Of a stretch of 64,000 nucleotides of DNA, positions 32,642 to 44,574 are shown in pieces. The notes below the pieces were generated by a model. It had not been told where the DNA came from. It did no database searches and saw only the letters and a program-made list of their open reading frames with translations. Where the stretch lies: NCBI GenBank assembly GCA_936440205.1, contig OW387148.1:43497003-43561002 (forward strand), in the 5' to 3' direction. How positions within the stretch are numbered: the first letter of the stretch is position 1; each line of letters starts with the position of its first letter. A program made the translations under genes and the position numbers. This DNA comes from Lepidonotus clava. Its lineage: Eukaryota > Annelida > Polychaeta > Phyllodocida > Polynoidae.

Positions 32642-34153
32642 ATGGCGACCGCGCAGAAAACCCGGTAGGTGAATGAGATAACTTGCCTATAATTTGATAA
32701 GATAACATGCCTATATAGAGAAGTAGTGTTTTTTCAGGCTTTGCGGGAGAATGACTTGGGGGTTACACTTCCATATATAGAGTGTTTGTTAACAAATGTA
32801 TAAGGGTGTGGATAATAGCTGTTACGTTTGGTACATATTTTCCATTTTTTTTCGTTTTCTCCCCATACACGTGGATAACCAATTCCAGACACTTAAAGGT
32901 TGTTTTTTTTGGCTCATTCAAGCAACCATGTGCGGTCGGAGGAGGAAGAGGAATCCCAGGCATGGACACCGCGTGAGGAGAAAAATATTGAAGAGGAGGA
33001 AACGATCTGGACGGAACCCCAATGGACCGAGTGGGCGCCCCTGTTCACCCCTAAGTAGGTTTAAATTGTTCAACACTGTTGATGGACAGGGATAGAAGAG
33101 AAGCATGGAAAGAAAATTATTAACTTACTATCTGGTAGGATGACTATCTTCATGCCAAATAATGCACACTGTCTAAAACCCGACGACGGACTCGCGATCG
33201 GACATAGTTGTGGTCGCTCGAATTCATGTAACATGCTGAAACAACAGGCTCTTTTCTTGACAATTTAAAAATTGCAAATTTGTCAGACTGGCACAATAAC
33301 ATGAAATAGAGATTGGATGAGAAAAATTGAGATGCCGATGATTTGGTAGTTTCGACCACCTATGTTGAAATGATGGACGGTGTGATGATTTTTGAAATTT
33401 TTTCCAGGACGCACGACCAACAACAGCTCCCGGACGGCCCATCAGAGTGGACGTGCGTCTACTGTTTGGAGGATCCAACCCAGGTTGGTACATTTGTATT
33501 TACACGATGAAGCTAAGTGGGAAATAAAACATGTAAGCGTATGAAGGGAAATATGTATAAACAAAACAAAATGATGAGTGGGGCGATTTCACGAGTACAA
33601 TTGTTCTGAAATTTGCCAATATTACGAGGGACACGCTGGTATGTAGTGAGTGCAAAATTGACTTTTGCACATTTAACTATAACCACACAATTTTTTTCAG
33701 GAGCAGGAGGAGTACTTAACGGACCAAAGGTGGAAGGCGATGGAAACGTTTGCCGAAGACCAACACGCCACACAACCGCAGGCCATATTCTTGGATGGCA
33801 ACTACAGGTACGCCGGGGTTTTTTTTCATAATAAATAATATTATATAGCGACAATGATTTTCGATGATGCTACTAGGCAAAAAATAACGAGGGCATAGAA
33901 TCTTAATGTTGACGTTGGAGTGAACGCCGAATTTCGTACGGTTACTACAAATTGTGATTGATGATGGTCCGATTAGTTCGTGCACACAATTTTAAAAAAT
34001 GTGTATTTAAACATGCCTCCGTAATATTTCAGAATGTACTTGGTCTGCAACTACTGCGGCCGGTGCTACCACGCCGACTGTGAGGGGGGCGAGCCTGCCA
34101 GCATCATGTGCTCCGAGGTGTTGTGCGAGTGGTGCGCCGAGGATAAAGATTAA
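32642..34153 (+). CDS. Five-exon small PHD-finger-like protein
   Basis: Not visible as one long open frame. Exons 32642-32664, 32923-33054, 33408-33483, 33701-33807 and 34033-34153 have GT-AG borders and phases that match throughout, giving about 152 residues, with AATAAA at 34169-34174 just after the stop. The N-terminal half is acidic and Trp-rich (a run of Glu, then TIWTEPQWTEWAPLF). The C-terminal part holds C-x2-C (WTCVYC), then, after about 50 residues, C-x2-C-x4-H-x2-C (CNYCGRCYHADC) and a final C-x2-C (CEWC): the C4HC3 spacing of a PHD finger with a long first loop. PHD fingers bind histone tails, so a targeting or regulatory role next to the transposase is plausible inference. It is the last gene before the right end. 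Confidence 0.72.
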
Positions 34154-34174
34154 TAGAATCGATTCAGCAATAAA

Positions 34175-34685
34175 ATAGTACACTAGATTTTAACTACACT
34201 TTGTGTCAAATGTCCTTTTATTTTTGTTTTTATATAGTAACACTAGTTAACATCGGGAGCATGATAGCTATAGGTTAGAATTTACCTTAAATCACAGCTT
34301 CACGCTAAACTATGTTTTTGTGTGTACCTGGCAGTCTACGCCGATCGTACAGAGTATATTGAACAGATAATGTGAGTCATAATATATGTTTCATCTAAAT
34401 TTACAAATATACTAGATCAGAGTGAAACACAGTCTTTTAATGTCTAACTAACTTCTAAGTACAGTGAGAGTAGAACACTGGTAAAGCGCGGCCATCAAAT
34501 ACAACCCACATTCCCCCTATAGGTCTATAGGCATAGAAACTTTGCTAAATCTGAGGGGTTCCAGAGACCCCCTAATTTGGATAATTCCCTTTATTGGTAG
34601 TTTAATTGCGTAAAATTTGAGAAATCGGAGGGGGGTCAACCGAACATGGGGACCCCCCCCCCACTCCCGCCCTGAGGGGGGGGGG
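34175..34685. other. Non-coding inner flank of the right end
   Basis: No gene. The last part is G/C-rich with homopolymer runs and resembles, inverted, the GTGGCGTA-bounded element at 48799-49013. Confidence 0.5.
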
Positions 34686-35045
34686 GGGGGGGACTGGGTA
34701 CGCCACTGCTGGCAATTATATTGGTGCCTGAATGGAGGGTGGGTACGTTAAGACGCCGAGAAGGTTGGGCGTGTGAAGAGAACTATGAGCGGACGGGACT
34801 ATTGTGACACAATATAGTTAACACCCCCTGACTTACACTTATATACACGCCAGAAGGGCAAGGGAAACTTTGAGGTGGGCGCAAAAATATTACCTAACAC
34901 GCCCACTGCTATTGGTGGTATAATGATACTTTGCTGTGTCAGGGATAATGGTGGAGTAAGACTTACACTCCTTGACACGTTTTAGAGCAAGTGGATTCAG
35001 ACACGGCCGAGCCTGTCTAATGTATGAGTTCAAAAATTTGCCGTG
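34686..35045 (-). repeat. Right terminal inverted repeat of the giant transposon
   Basis: Inverted partner of 11460-11819, ending CCGTG followed by ATA. The few differences include a three-base cluster after the ATTATCCCTG segment. Sequence inside it (about 34541-34685) is G-rich and resembles, inverted, the stretch at 48799-48890. Confidence 0.93.
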
Positions 35046-35048
35046 ATA

Positions 35049-37059
35049 TCCATGACACAGACATCACTTGGTTGAGAGTCAAGTTTATTAGTGGATATAT
35101 CAATTGCTTACAATTGCCAGTATTGTTATAGCCTATCTTCCTAGGTTCACAAATAACACCACATGAAGGCAAGCTTCTTCTGTAGAGTCCTCCCGGCTCC
35201 GCACGTTCATACAACAGTGTAGTTCCTTCTCTAGTCACCAGATGTCCGTATATGTGGCTATCCAAACCCCCGAATCCTAAAGACTCATACTGTTCCAAAC
35301 AGTATCTAATAGTGCTCTCTTATTTACCATAGATTCCTGCATATATATACTAGTCTGACCATTGATTTTATCCCAAGCAGTGGTGCTCCCTAGAAGATGC
35401 AGCCTGTCTGCCATAGCTAAACAGGTATATTACACCTACCAGAAGCCCCTGCTGTATTTACATTATGTAATGTGGTAACCCATATAATTTCGAATACCTT
35501 TTATGATATTTCTTCTACAATCTGGTGACTGTTCCTTTATTTTATTATTGTACAACTGATTATATGCCCAAGTTGATTTTGCTAACTACATTTGTACACC
35601 ATTTTACTTTTCAGTTTCTAATATGAACTTATCCTGACCTCTTATATTTCTATTTAAAATGTCCTGTACACCAGGGTTTTTACTATGAACAAAAACCTCA
35701 TTTGATTTTATTTAAGCATTTACAAAACTGGGGACCTGAGGAAAATAGCCGAAACACTAAGAAATTACTGTATTAACTGTTTAACCCTTTCACTGCCCGA
35801 TAATTAACCATAACAAATGAAATTGGTAATGGATTTTTCACTTTAATTTCTTTAATTATCATGTCACAGTGTTAGATGGTAAAGTCATAGATCATTGGAC
35901 AGCCCATTATCAAAGGACTTAGACAACATACAATTATCTTTTATTTGTTGTTTCTGTGGTAACCATAGAGTTTTTTCATTAGGAGACCCTTTTCTTAAAA
36001 GAACACTTATTCAAAGTCTATTTTCTCATAGATTGCCAAAATTAAGAATAAATCTCAATTATAAAAAAAACAACTTTGAATTTGAAAGTTATTCCTCATG
36101 CTATTTCTCATCATTTAAATCCAAATTCTATGAAATATTTGAATTCTTTATATATTTGCCTTAATAAGTCATGGATAAGTATGGATTCACTTGGACCCTA
36201 GAAAAATAATATTTTCCTAATTTACTGATATTGATATACATCATTATTTCGATAAAAACTACAATTCAACGAAGGAAATGATCAACTAGATCATTAAAAT
36301 GATAACAGAAAATACTAAGAGCCTATTTAAGAGGTTTTGGACAACATTCATGAAGAAATATATTAAACAAATCAAGAAAAATCTAAAATATTAGTTTCTA
36401 TGGGCAGCCATCTTAAAAATGGCTAAAAGTTGTTAATTTCTTATCATTTTACAGGCCAGTAGTATGAGCTAAATGCGACTGTAAGCTAATAGAAATAATG
36501 TGCTAATAATTCAAAAGTGCAAAGGTATGTAGGTATGATGATGCTGTACACATTAAAATATGTTGAATATGACATTGTGAATTAAAGGGCCCTCTTCAAT
36601 GGAGTGCTGAAATCACTGAAGGTACCCCCTTTTGAGACTGTAAAACAAATTGGAATTGGGCTATCAATGGGTAAAAACTGCTACCTGATAGCAGCGACAT
36701 AACGTCAGATATACTTATTTCAAAAGAAAGATTGGGCTATGAAAATTGAAGATCTTACAGCCAAGACAGTGTTCAATTTTCTATGGAGCCTTCAAAAAGG
36801 GCTAAAAGGGTTCCTTGCATATAAAATTTAGAAGATATTTTGTGCATTTCACTTCAGTTGTGTTTTTTAAAGCATACAAAATCAATGTAAATCTGTCAAT
36901 AAGTCTAATGTCATTATTTATAGGTATTTCTCACTATATTTTTTATTCATTTGACTTGTAGTCTAATCTCAAAATGTGTCATGAATAATGTTTTCAAATA
37001 ATTGACAATAAAGTATTAGGATGCTTATTTATTTCAAAGCTATATAGTCTTTAGAAAGA
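35049..37059. other. AT-rich stretch without a recognised gene
   Basis: About 2 kb right of the giant transposon. Short open frames (a - frame at 35017-35298, which runs into the transposon end, and a + frame at 35895-36164) resemble nothing known. I see no RNA gene. Confidence 0.5.
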
Positions 37060-37310
37060 AGAATGATCACCAGATTGCGTTAAATGAAAACAAACATAAA
37101 CAAACAACTAAAGAGAATTCAAAATAATAAGACAGCCTATTGATGTCTATAGGCAGTGTCAACAGCAGGTGAGACAACCGTAGGACTGGTGTCCACATGA
37201 GGGCCTTGTCTACCAGCGGCAGCACTGCAAAGGGAAAAGGTATACATATTTTGATAAATGGTTAGTATAAGAGATCCAGCAGTATGCTGAAAAGGGCAGA
37301 GAAAGAGAAA
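37060..37310 (+). repeat. Dispersed copy of part of the 3434-bp unit
   Basis: From ATGATCACCAGATTGCGTTA to ATCCAGCAGTATGCTGAAAA this matches about 1900-2155 (and 5334-5589, 8768-9023) with clear but imperfect identity, including TATAGGCAGTGTCAAC and GGTGAGACAACC. Part of the tandem unit is therefore an older dispersed repeat. Confidence 0.8.
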
Positions 37311-37409
37311 CATTTGGACCTGGATGAGCCTTTGGGGTTCAGGATATTATGTTGAAAAATGCTGGATAACTTAGGTTCTCATAGAGGTTTAATCAGCTAA
37401 CACTAAAAT

Positions 37410-37790
37410 AAACTAAGCTTGTGGAACAAGATTGACAATTTCATAACCATGGTTTCTCAAGATGGTATGGAAATAATAGGTATTTCAGAAACATGGTTAT
37501 CTAAAAATACTTCAGATACTTTCTTAAATATCCGAAACTATACCTTGACTAGACTTGACAGAACATGGCATAACATAAACACTTTGCAAAAAGGGTGGAG
37601 GTGTGTGCCTTTTTATTCAGTCGAATTTCAAAACAACCTCAGCGAATTTAGACCACATGAATATAAGCAACAAAAATATTGAATGCCAGGGGATAGAGAT
37701 TATTTTAGAAAAAAAAAAAAATATCATTGCTAACTTGTATAGACCGCCACAGTGTGATCTAAATGTGTTTACAAATTATATTGAAGACTG
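37410..37790 (+). pseudogene. LINE endonuclease-domain fragment (CR1/L2 type)
   Basis: Two overlapping frames carry the order of an APE-type LINE endonuclease: MEIIGISETWLS, an I-x-NYTLTRLDR segment, a degraded glycine-rich segment, and then IECQGIEIILEKKKNIIANLYRPPQCDLNVF, which matches the family's E-x-hydrophobic...YRPP block. At least one frameshift separates them (near 37600) and the reverse transcriptase is absent: coding similarity stops where the minisatellite begins at 37796. A dead fragment. Confidence 0.7.
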
Positions 37791-40734
37791 TATTGGGGCC
37801 CCTCTTCAAGCCCTTCTTTTGGCCCTTCTTCAGCCCTTCTCCCAGCCCTTCTTTTGGCCCTTCTCCCAGCCCTTCTCCCAGCCCTTCTCCCAGCCCTTCT
37901 CCCAGCCCTTCTCCCTGCCCTTCTTAGGGCCCTTCTTGGGGGCCTTCTTGGAGCCCTTCTTGGGACTATTCTTGGGATCCTTTTTAGGGCCCTTCATCAA
38001 GCCCTTCCCCGAGCAGATCTCCTGGCCCTTCACTAGGCCCTTCTTTGAGCCCCTCTCAAGGCCCTTCTTTGAGGCCCTTCTTTGGAGCCCTTCTTTGGGG
38101 CCCTTCTTGAGGGCCTTTATCTTGGCCCTTCTTATGGCCCTTCTTGGTGCCCTTTTTCAAGCCCTTCTTTGGACCTTTCACCGGGCCCTTCTTGTTGTCC
38201 TCCTTGGGGCCCTTCTTCAAGCTATTTTTTGGGCCTTTCACTGGGCCTTTCTACAGTCCCTTCTTTAGGCACTTCTTCAAGCCCTTCTTCTGGACCTTCT
38301 TCAGGGCCCTTCTCTGGGCCCTTCTCTGGGCTCGTGTTTTGGCTCTTCTTTGGGACATTCTTTAGGGCCCTCTCTGGGCCCGTCTCTGGGCTTTTCTCAG
38401 GGCGCTTCTCCAACGACGTTCTCTGGACCTTCAGGGCCCTTCTTCAGTGGCCGTCTTAGGGCACTAATTCTGGGCACTTCTTTGGGCACTTCTTTGGGCA
38501 CCTCATTGGGCACTTCATTGGGTCCTTCTTTGGCTCCTTCTTTGGCTAATTCTTTGGGTCCTTCTTTGGGTCCTTCTTTGGGTCCTTCTTTGGCTCCTTC
38601 TATGGGTCCTTCTTGGTGTCCTTCTGTGGGTCCTTCTTGGGGTCCTTCTTCATGTCCTTCTTCATGTCCTTCTTCGAGTCCTTCTTTGGGTCCTTCTTTG
38701 GCTCCTTCTATGGGTCCTTCTTGGTGTCCTTCTTGGGGTCCTTCTTGGGGTCCTTCTTGGGATCCTTCTTGGGATCCTTCTTGGGATCCTTCTCGGGGTC
38801 CTTCTTGGGGTCCTTCTTGGGATCCTTCTTTGGGTCCTTCTTTGGGTCCTTCTTGGGGTCCTTCTTTGGGTCCTTTGTTTGGTACTTCTTCAGGTCGTTC
38901 TTGGGGTCGTTCTTGGGGTCGTTCTTGGGGTCGTTCTTGGGGTCCTTCTTTGGACCCTTCTTCGGGCCCTTCTTCTGGCCCTTCTTCGGGCCCTTCTTCT
39001 GGCCCTTCTTCGGGCCCTTCTTCGGGCCCTTCTTCGGGCCCTTCTTCTGGCCCTTCTTCTGGCCCTTCTTCTGGCCCTTCTTCGGGCCCTTCTTCGGGCC
39101 CTTCTTCGGTCCCTTCTTCGGGTCCTTCATTAGGTCCTTCTCCGTGTCCTTTTGTTCGGCCCTTGTTTGCGTCGCTCTCTTGGCCCCTCTCAGGGCCCTT
39201 CTTAAGGGCCCTTCTTCAAGCCCTTCTTATGGACATTCTTAGGGGCACTTCTCTGGGCCCTTCTCTGGGCTCGTGTTTTGGCTCTTCTTTGGGACATTCT
39301 TTAGGGCCCTCTCTGGGCCCTTCTCTGGGCTTTTCTCAGGGCGCTTCTTCAACGACGTTCTCTGGACCTTCAGGGCCCTTCTTCAGTGGCCCTCTTAGGG
39401 CACTAATTCTGGACACTTCTTTGGGCACTTCTTTGGGCACCTCATTGGGCACTTCATTGGGTCCTTCTTTGGCTCCTTCTTTGGCTAATTCTTTGGGTCC
39501 TTCTTTGGGTCCTTCTTTGGGTCCTTCTTCATGTCCTTCTTCGAGTCCTTCTTGGGGTCCTTCTTGGGGTCCTTCGTGGGGTCCTTCTTTGGGTCCTTCT
39601 TTAGCCCCTTCTTTAGTCCCTTCTTTAGGGCCTTCTTTGGGTCCTTCTTTGGCACATTCTTGGGGTCCTTCTTTGGGTCCTTCTTTGGGTCCTTCTTTGG
39701 GTCCTTCTTTGGGTCCTTTTTTTGGTCCTTCTTTGGGTCCTTCTTTGGGTCCTTTTTTGGGCCCTTTTTTGGGCCCTCTTTTGGATCCTTCTTTGGGTCC
39801 TTCTTCAGGTCCTTCTTTAGGTCCTTCCTCGTGTCCTTCTTTGGGTCCTTTTTCGGGTCCATTTTCAGGTCCTTCTTCTGGCCCTTCTTCGGGCCCTTCT
39901 CGGGCCCATCTTCAGGCCCTTCTTTAGGAAACTTCTGGGCACTTTGTCGGGTCTTTCTCCGGTTCTTTTGTCAGGTCCTTCGTTTGGTCCTTCTCCGTGT
40001 CCTTTTTTTCGGCCCCTGTTTGGGTCGCTCTCTTGGCCCTTCTTAGGGCCCTTCTTTAGGGCCCTTCTTCAAACCCTTCTTCTGGACCTTCTATGGAGCA
40101 CTTCTCTGGGCCCTTCTGTGGGCTCGTGTTTTGGCTCTTCTTTGGGACATTCTTTAGGGCCCTCTCTGGGCCTGTCGCTGGGCTTTTCTCTGGGCGCTTC
40201 TTCAGCCACATTCTCTGGACCTTCAGGGCCCTTCTTCAATGGCCATCTTAGGGCACTCCTTCTGGACACTTCATTGGGCACTTCTTTGGGCTGTTCTTTT
40301 GGTCCTTCTTTAGGTTCTTCTTTGGGTACTTCTTTGGCACCTTCTTGGGGTCCTTCTTGGTGTCCTTCTTGGGCTCCTTCTTGGGGTCCTTCTTGGGGTC
40401 CTTCTTGGGGTCCTTCTTCGAGTCCTTCTTCGAGTCCATCTTTGGGTCCTTCTTTGGGTCCTTCTTGGGGTCCTTCTTTGGGTCCTTCTTGGGGTCCTTC
40501 TTCAGGCCCTTCTTCGGGCCCTTCTTCGGGCCCTTCTTCGGGCCCTTCTTTTGGCCCTTCTTCAGGCCCTTTTTCGGACCCTTCTTCAGGCCCTTCTTTT
40601 CATCCTTCTTTTCGTCCTTCTTGGGGTCCTTCTCGGGGTCCTCCTTTGGGTCCTTCTTTGGGTCCTTCTTTGGGTCCTTCTTTGGGTCCTTCTTTAGGTC
40701 CTTCTTGGGGTCCATCTTGGGGTCCTTCTTGTGG

Positions 40735-43700
40735 TCCTTCTTCAGGTCCTTCTTCAGGTCCTTCTTCGGGCCCTTCTTAGGGCCCTTCTCGGGCTCTTCT
40801 TCAGGCCCTTCTTCTGGACAGTTCTGGGCACTTCTTGAGGTCTTTCTTCAGTTCTTCTTTGGGTCCTTCATTGGGTCCTTCTCCGTGTCCTTTTTTTCAG
40901 CCCTTGTTTTGGTCGCACTCTTGGCCCTTCTCAGGGCACTTCTTAAGGGCCCTTCTTCAAACCCTTCTTATGGACCTTCTTCGGGGCACTTGGGGTCCAT
41001 CTTTGGGTCCTTCTTTGGGTCCTTCTTTGGATACTTCCTGGGTCCTTCTTCGGGCCCTTCTTCAGGCCCTTCTTCAGGCCCTTCTTCAGGCCCTTCTTCA
41101 GGCCCTTCTTCAGGCCCTTCTCCGAGCCCTTCTTCAGGGCCTTCTTTGGCACCTTCTTTGGGTCCTTCTTTGGGTCCTTCTTTGGGTCCCTCTTTGGGTC
41201 CTTCTTCGGTCCCTTCTTTAGTCCCTTCTTCTGGCCCTTCTTCAGGCCCTTCTTTAGGCCCTTCTTCGGACCCTTCTTCGGGCCCTTCTTTGGGTCCTTC
41301 TTTGGGTCCTTCTTTGGGTCCTTCTTTGGGTCCTTCTTTGGGTCCTTCTTTGGGTCCTTCTTTGGGTCCTTCTTTGGGTCCTTCTTTGGGTCCTTCTTTG
41401 GGTCCTTCTTTGGGTCCTTCTTTGGGTCCTTCTTTGGGTCCTTCTTTGGGACCTTTTTTGGGACCTTTTTTGGGTCCTTCTTTGGGTCGTTCTTCAGGTC
41501 GTTCTCCAGGGCCTTCTTTGGGTCCTTCTTTGGCACCTTCTTTGGTTCCTTCTTTGGGTCCTTCTTCCGCCCTTCTTCGGGCCCTTCTCGGGCCCTTCTT
41601 CGGGCCCTTCTTCAGGAAACTTCTGGGCACTTTGTCGGGTCTTTCTTCGGATCTTTTTTCAGGTCCTTTGTTTGGTCCTTCTCCGTGTCCTTTTTTTCAG
41701 CCCCTGTTTGGGTCGCTCTCTTGGCCCTTCTTAGGGCCCTTCTTAAGGGCCCTTCTTCAAGCCATTCTTCTGGACCTTCTATGGGGCACTTCTCTTGGCC
41801 CTTCTCTGGGCTCGTGTTTTGGCTCTTCTTTGGGACATTCTTTAGGGCACTCTCTAGGCCCGTCTCTGGGCTTTTCTCTGGGCGCTTCTTCAGCCACATT
41901 CTCTGGACCTTCAGGGCCCTTCTTCAATGGCCGTCTTAGGGCACTCCTTCTGGGCACTTCATTGGGCACTTCTTTGGGTCCTTCTTTGGGCTGTTCTTTT
42001 GGTCCTTCTTTAGGTCCTTCTTTGGCTCCTTCTTGGGGTCCTTCTTGGGGTCCTTCTTGGTGTCCTTCTTGGGGTCCTTCTTGGGGTCCTTCTTGGGGTC
42101 CTTCTTGGGGTCCTTCTTCGAGTCCTTCTTCGAGTCCTTCTTTGGGTCCTTCTTTGGGTCTTTCTTTGGGTCCTTATTTTGGTCCTTCTTGGGGTCCTTC
42201 TTGGGGTCCTTCTTCGAGTCCTTCTTCGAGTCCTTCTTTGGGTCCTTCTTTGGGTCCTTCTTTGGGTCCTTCTTGGGGTCCTTCTTGGGGTCCTTCTTTG
42301 GGTCCTCCTTTGGGTCCTCCTTCAGGTCCTTCTTAAGGTCCTTCCTCAGGCCCTTCTTTGGGTCCTTCTTTGAGTCCTTCTTTGGGTCCTTATTTTGGTC
42401 CTTCTTAGGGTCCTTCTTAGGGTCCTTCTTGGGGTCTTTCTTGGGGTCTTTCTTTGGGCCCTTCTTTGGGTCCTTCTTTGGGTCCTTCTTGTGGTCCTTC
42501 TTCAGGTCCTTCTTCAGGTCCTTCTTCGGGCCCTTCTTAGGGCCCTTCTCGGGCTCTTCTTCAGGCCCTTCTTCTGGACAGTTCTGGGCACTTCTTGAGG
42601 TCTTTCTTCAGTTCTTCTTTGGGTCCTTCATTGGGTCCTTCTCCGTGTCCTTTTTTTCAGCCCTTGTTTTGGTCGCACTCTTGGCCCTTCTCAGGGCACT
42701 TCTTAAGGGCCCTTCTTCAAACCCTTCTTATGGACCTTCTTCGGGGCACTTGGGGTCCATCTTTGGGTCCTTCTTTGGGTCCTTCTTTGGATACTTCCTG
42801 GGTCCTTCTTCGGGCCCTTCTTCAGGCCCTTCTTCAGGCCCTTCTTCAGGCCCTTCTTCAGGCCCTTCTTCAGGCCCTTCTCCGAGCCCTTCTTCAGGGC
42901 CTTCTTTGGCACCTTCTTTGGGTCCTTCTTTGGGTCCTTCTTTGGGTCCCTCTTTGGGTCCTTCTTCGGTCCCTTCTTTAGTCCCTTCTTCTGGCCCTTC
43001 TTCAGGCCCTTCTTTAGGCCCTTCTTCGGACCCTTCTTCGGGCCCTTCTTTGGGTCCTTCTTTGGGTCCTTCTTTGGGTCCTTCTTTGGGTCCTTCTTTG
43101 GGTCCTTCTTTGGGTCCTTCTTTGGGTCCTTCTTTGGGTCCTTCTTTGGGTCCTTCTTTGGGTCCTTCTTTGGGTCCTTCTTTGGGTCCTTCTTTGGGTC
43201 CTTCTTTGGGACCTTTTTTGGGACCTTTTTTGGGTCCTTCTTTGGGTCGTTCTTCAGGTCGTTCTCCAGGGCCTTCTTTGGGTCCTTCTTTGGCACCTTC
43301 TTTGGTTCCTTCTTTGGGTCCTTCTTCCGCCCTTCTTCGGGCCCTTCTCGGGCCCTTCTTCGGGCCCTTCTTCAGGAAACTTCTGGGCACTTCGTCGGGT
43401 CTTTCTTCGGATCTTTTTTCAGGTCCTTTGTTTGGTCCTTCTCCGTGTCCTTTTTTTCAGCCCCTGTTTGGGTCGCTCTCTTGGCCCTTCTTAGGGCCCT
43501 TCTTAAGGGCCCTTCTTCAAGCCATTCTTCTGGACCTTCTATGGGGCACTTCTCTTGGCCCTTCTCTGGGCTCGTGTTTTGGCTCTTCTTTGGGACATTC
43601 TTTAGGGCACTCTCTAGGCCCGTCTCTGGGCTTTTCTCTGGGCGCTTCTTCAGCCACATTCTCTGGACCTTCAGGGCCCTTCTTCAATGGCCGTCTTAGG

Positions 43701-44254
43701 GCACTCCTTCTGGGCACTTCATTGGGCACTTCTTTGGGTCCTTCTTTGGGCTGTTCTTTTGGTCCTTCTTTAGGTCCTTCTTTGGCTCCTTCTTGGGGTC
43801 CTTCTTGGGGTCCTTCTTGGTGTCCTTCTTGGGGTCCTTCTTGGGGTCCTTCTTGGGGTCCTTCTTGGGGTCCTTCTTCGAGTCCTTCTTCGAGTCCTTC
43901 TTTGGGTCCTTCTTTGGGTCTTTCTTTGGGTCCTTATTTTGGTCCTTCTTGGGGTCCTTCTTGGGGTCCTTCTTCGAGTCCTTCTTCGAGTCCTTCTTTG
44001 GGTCCTTCTTTGGGTCCTTCTTTGGGTCCTTCTTGGGGTCCTTCTTGGGGTCCTTCTTTGGGTCCTCCTTTGGGTCCTCCTTCAGGTCCTTCTTAAGGTC
44101 CTTCCTCAGGCCCTTCTTTGGGTCCTTCTTTGAGTCCTTCTTTGGGTCCTTATTTTGGTCCTTCTTAGGGTCCTTCTTAGGGTCCTTCTTGGGGTCTTTC
44201 TTGGGGTCTTTCTTTGGGCCCTTCTTTGGGTCCTTCTTTGGGTCCTTCTTTGGG
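40735..44254. repeat. 1760-bp higher-order tandem duplication in the minisatellite
   Basis: The block 40735-42494 is repeated, almost without change, at 42495-44254. Frames, interruptions and rare variants all recur with an offset of 1760 bp. This is a recent unequal-exchange or slippage event on top of the 12-bp array. Confidence 0.93.
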
Positions 44255-44574
44255 TCCTTCTTCAGGTCCTTCTTCGGGTCCTTCTTCGGAACCTTCTTGG
44301 GGTCCTTCTTTGGGTCCTTCTTGGGGTCTTCCTTGGGGTCCTCCTTGGGGTCCTTCCTCGGGCTCTTCTTTTGCCCTTCTACGGGTCCTTCTTCGGGTCT
44401 TTCTTCGGGGTCCATCTTTGGGTCCATCTTCGGGTCCTTCTTTGGGTCCTTCTTGTGGTCCTTCTTGGGGGCTTACTTAGGGTATTTCTTGGGGTCCTTC
44501 CTCGGCCCCTTTTTCGGCTCCGTTTTGAGCCCCTTTTTCGGGCCTTTCTTTGGTTCCTTCTTTGGATCCTTCTT

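Larger units (their letters stand above)
11460..35045. mobile_element. Giant CMC/EnSpm (CACTA-like) transposon carrying an envelope gene
   Basis: A 23,586-bp unit starts with CACGGCAAATTTTTGAACTC and ends with its complement. The terminal inverted repeats run about 360 bp (11460-11819 and 34686-35045) with about nine mismatches. ATA abuts both ends (11457-11459, 35046-35048), matching the 3-bp duplications typical of EnSpm/CACTA elements, and an intact-looking tnp2-type transposase lies inside. The cargo is an SGNH-like gene, an F-type envelope glycoprotein, two single-pass membrane proteins, a C14orf93-like coiled-coil gene and a PHD-finger gene. It looks largely whole and, by end identity and open genes, young. 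Smaller repeats are nested within it. What I see directly: ends, target duplication, genes. What is inferred: that all seven genes moved together as one unit. Confidence 0.88.
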
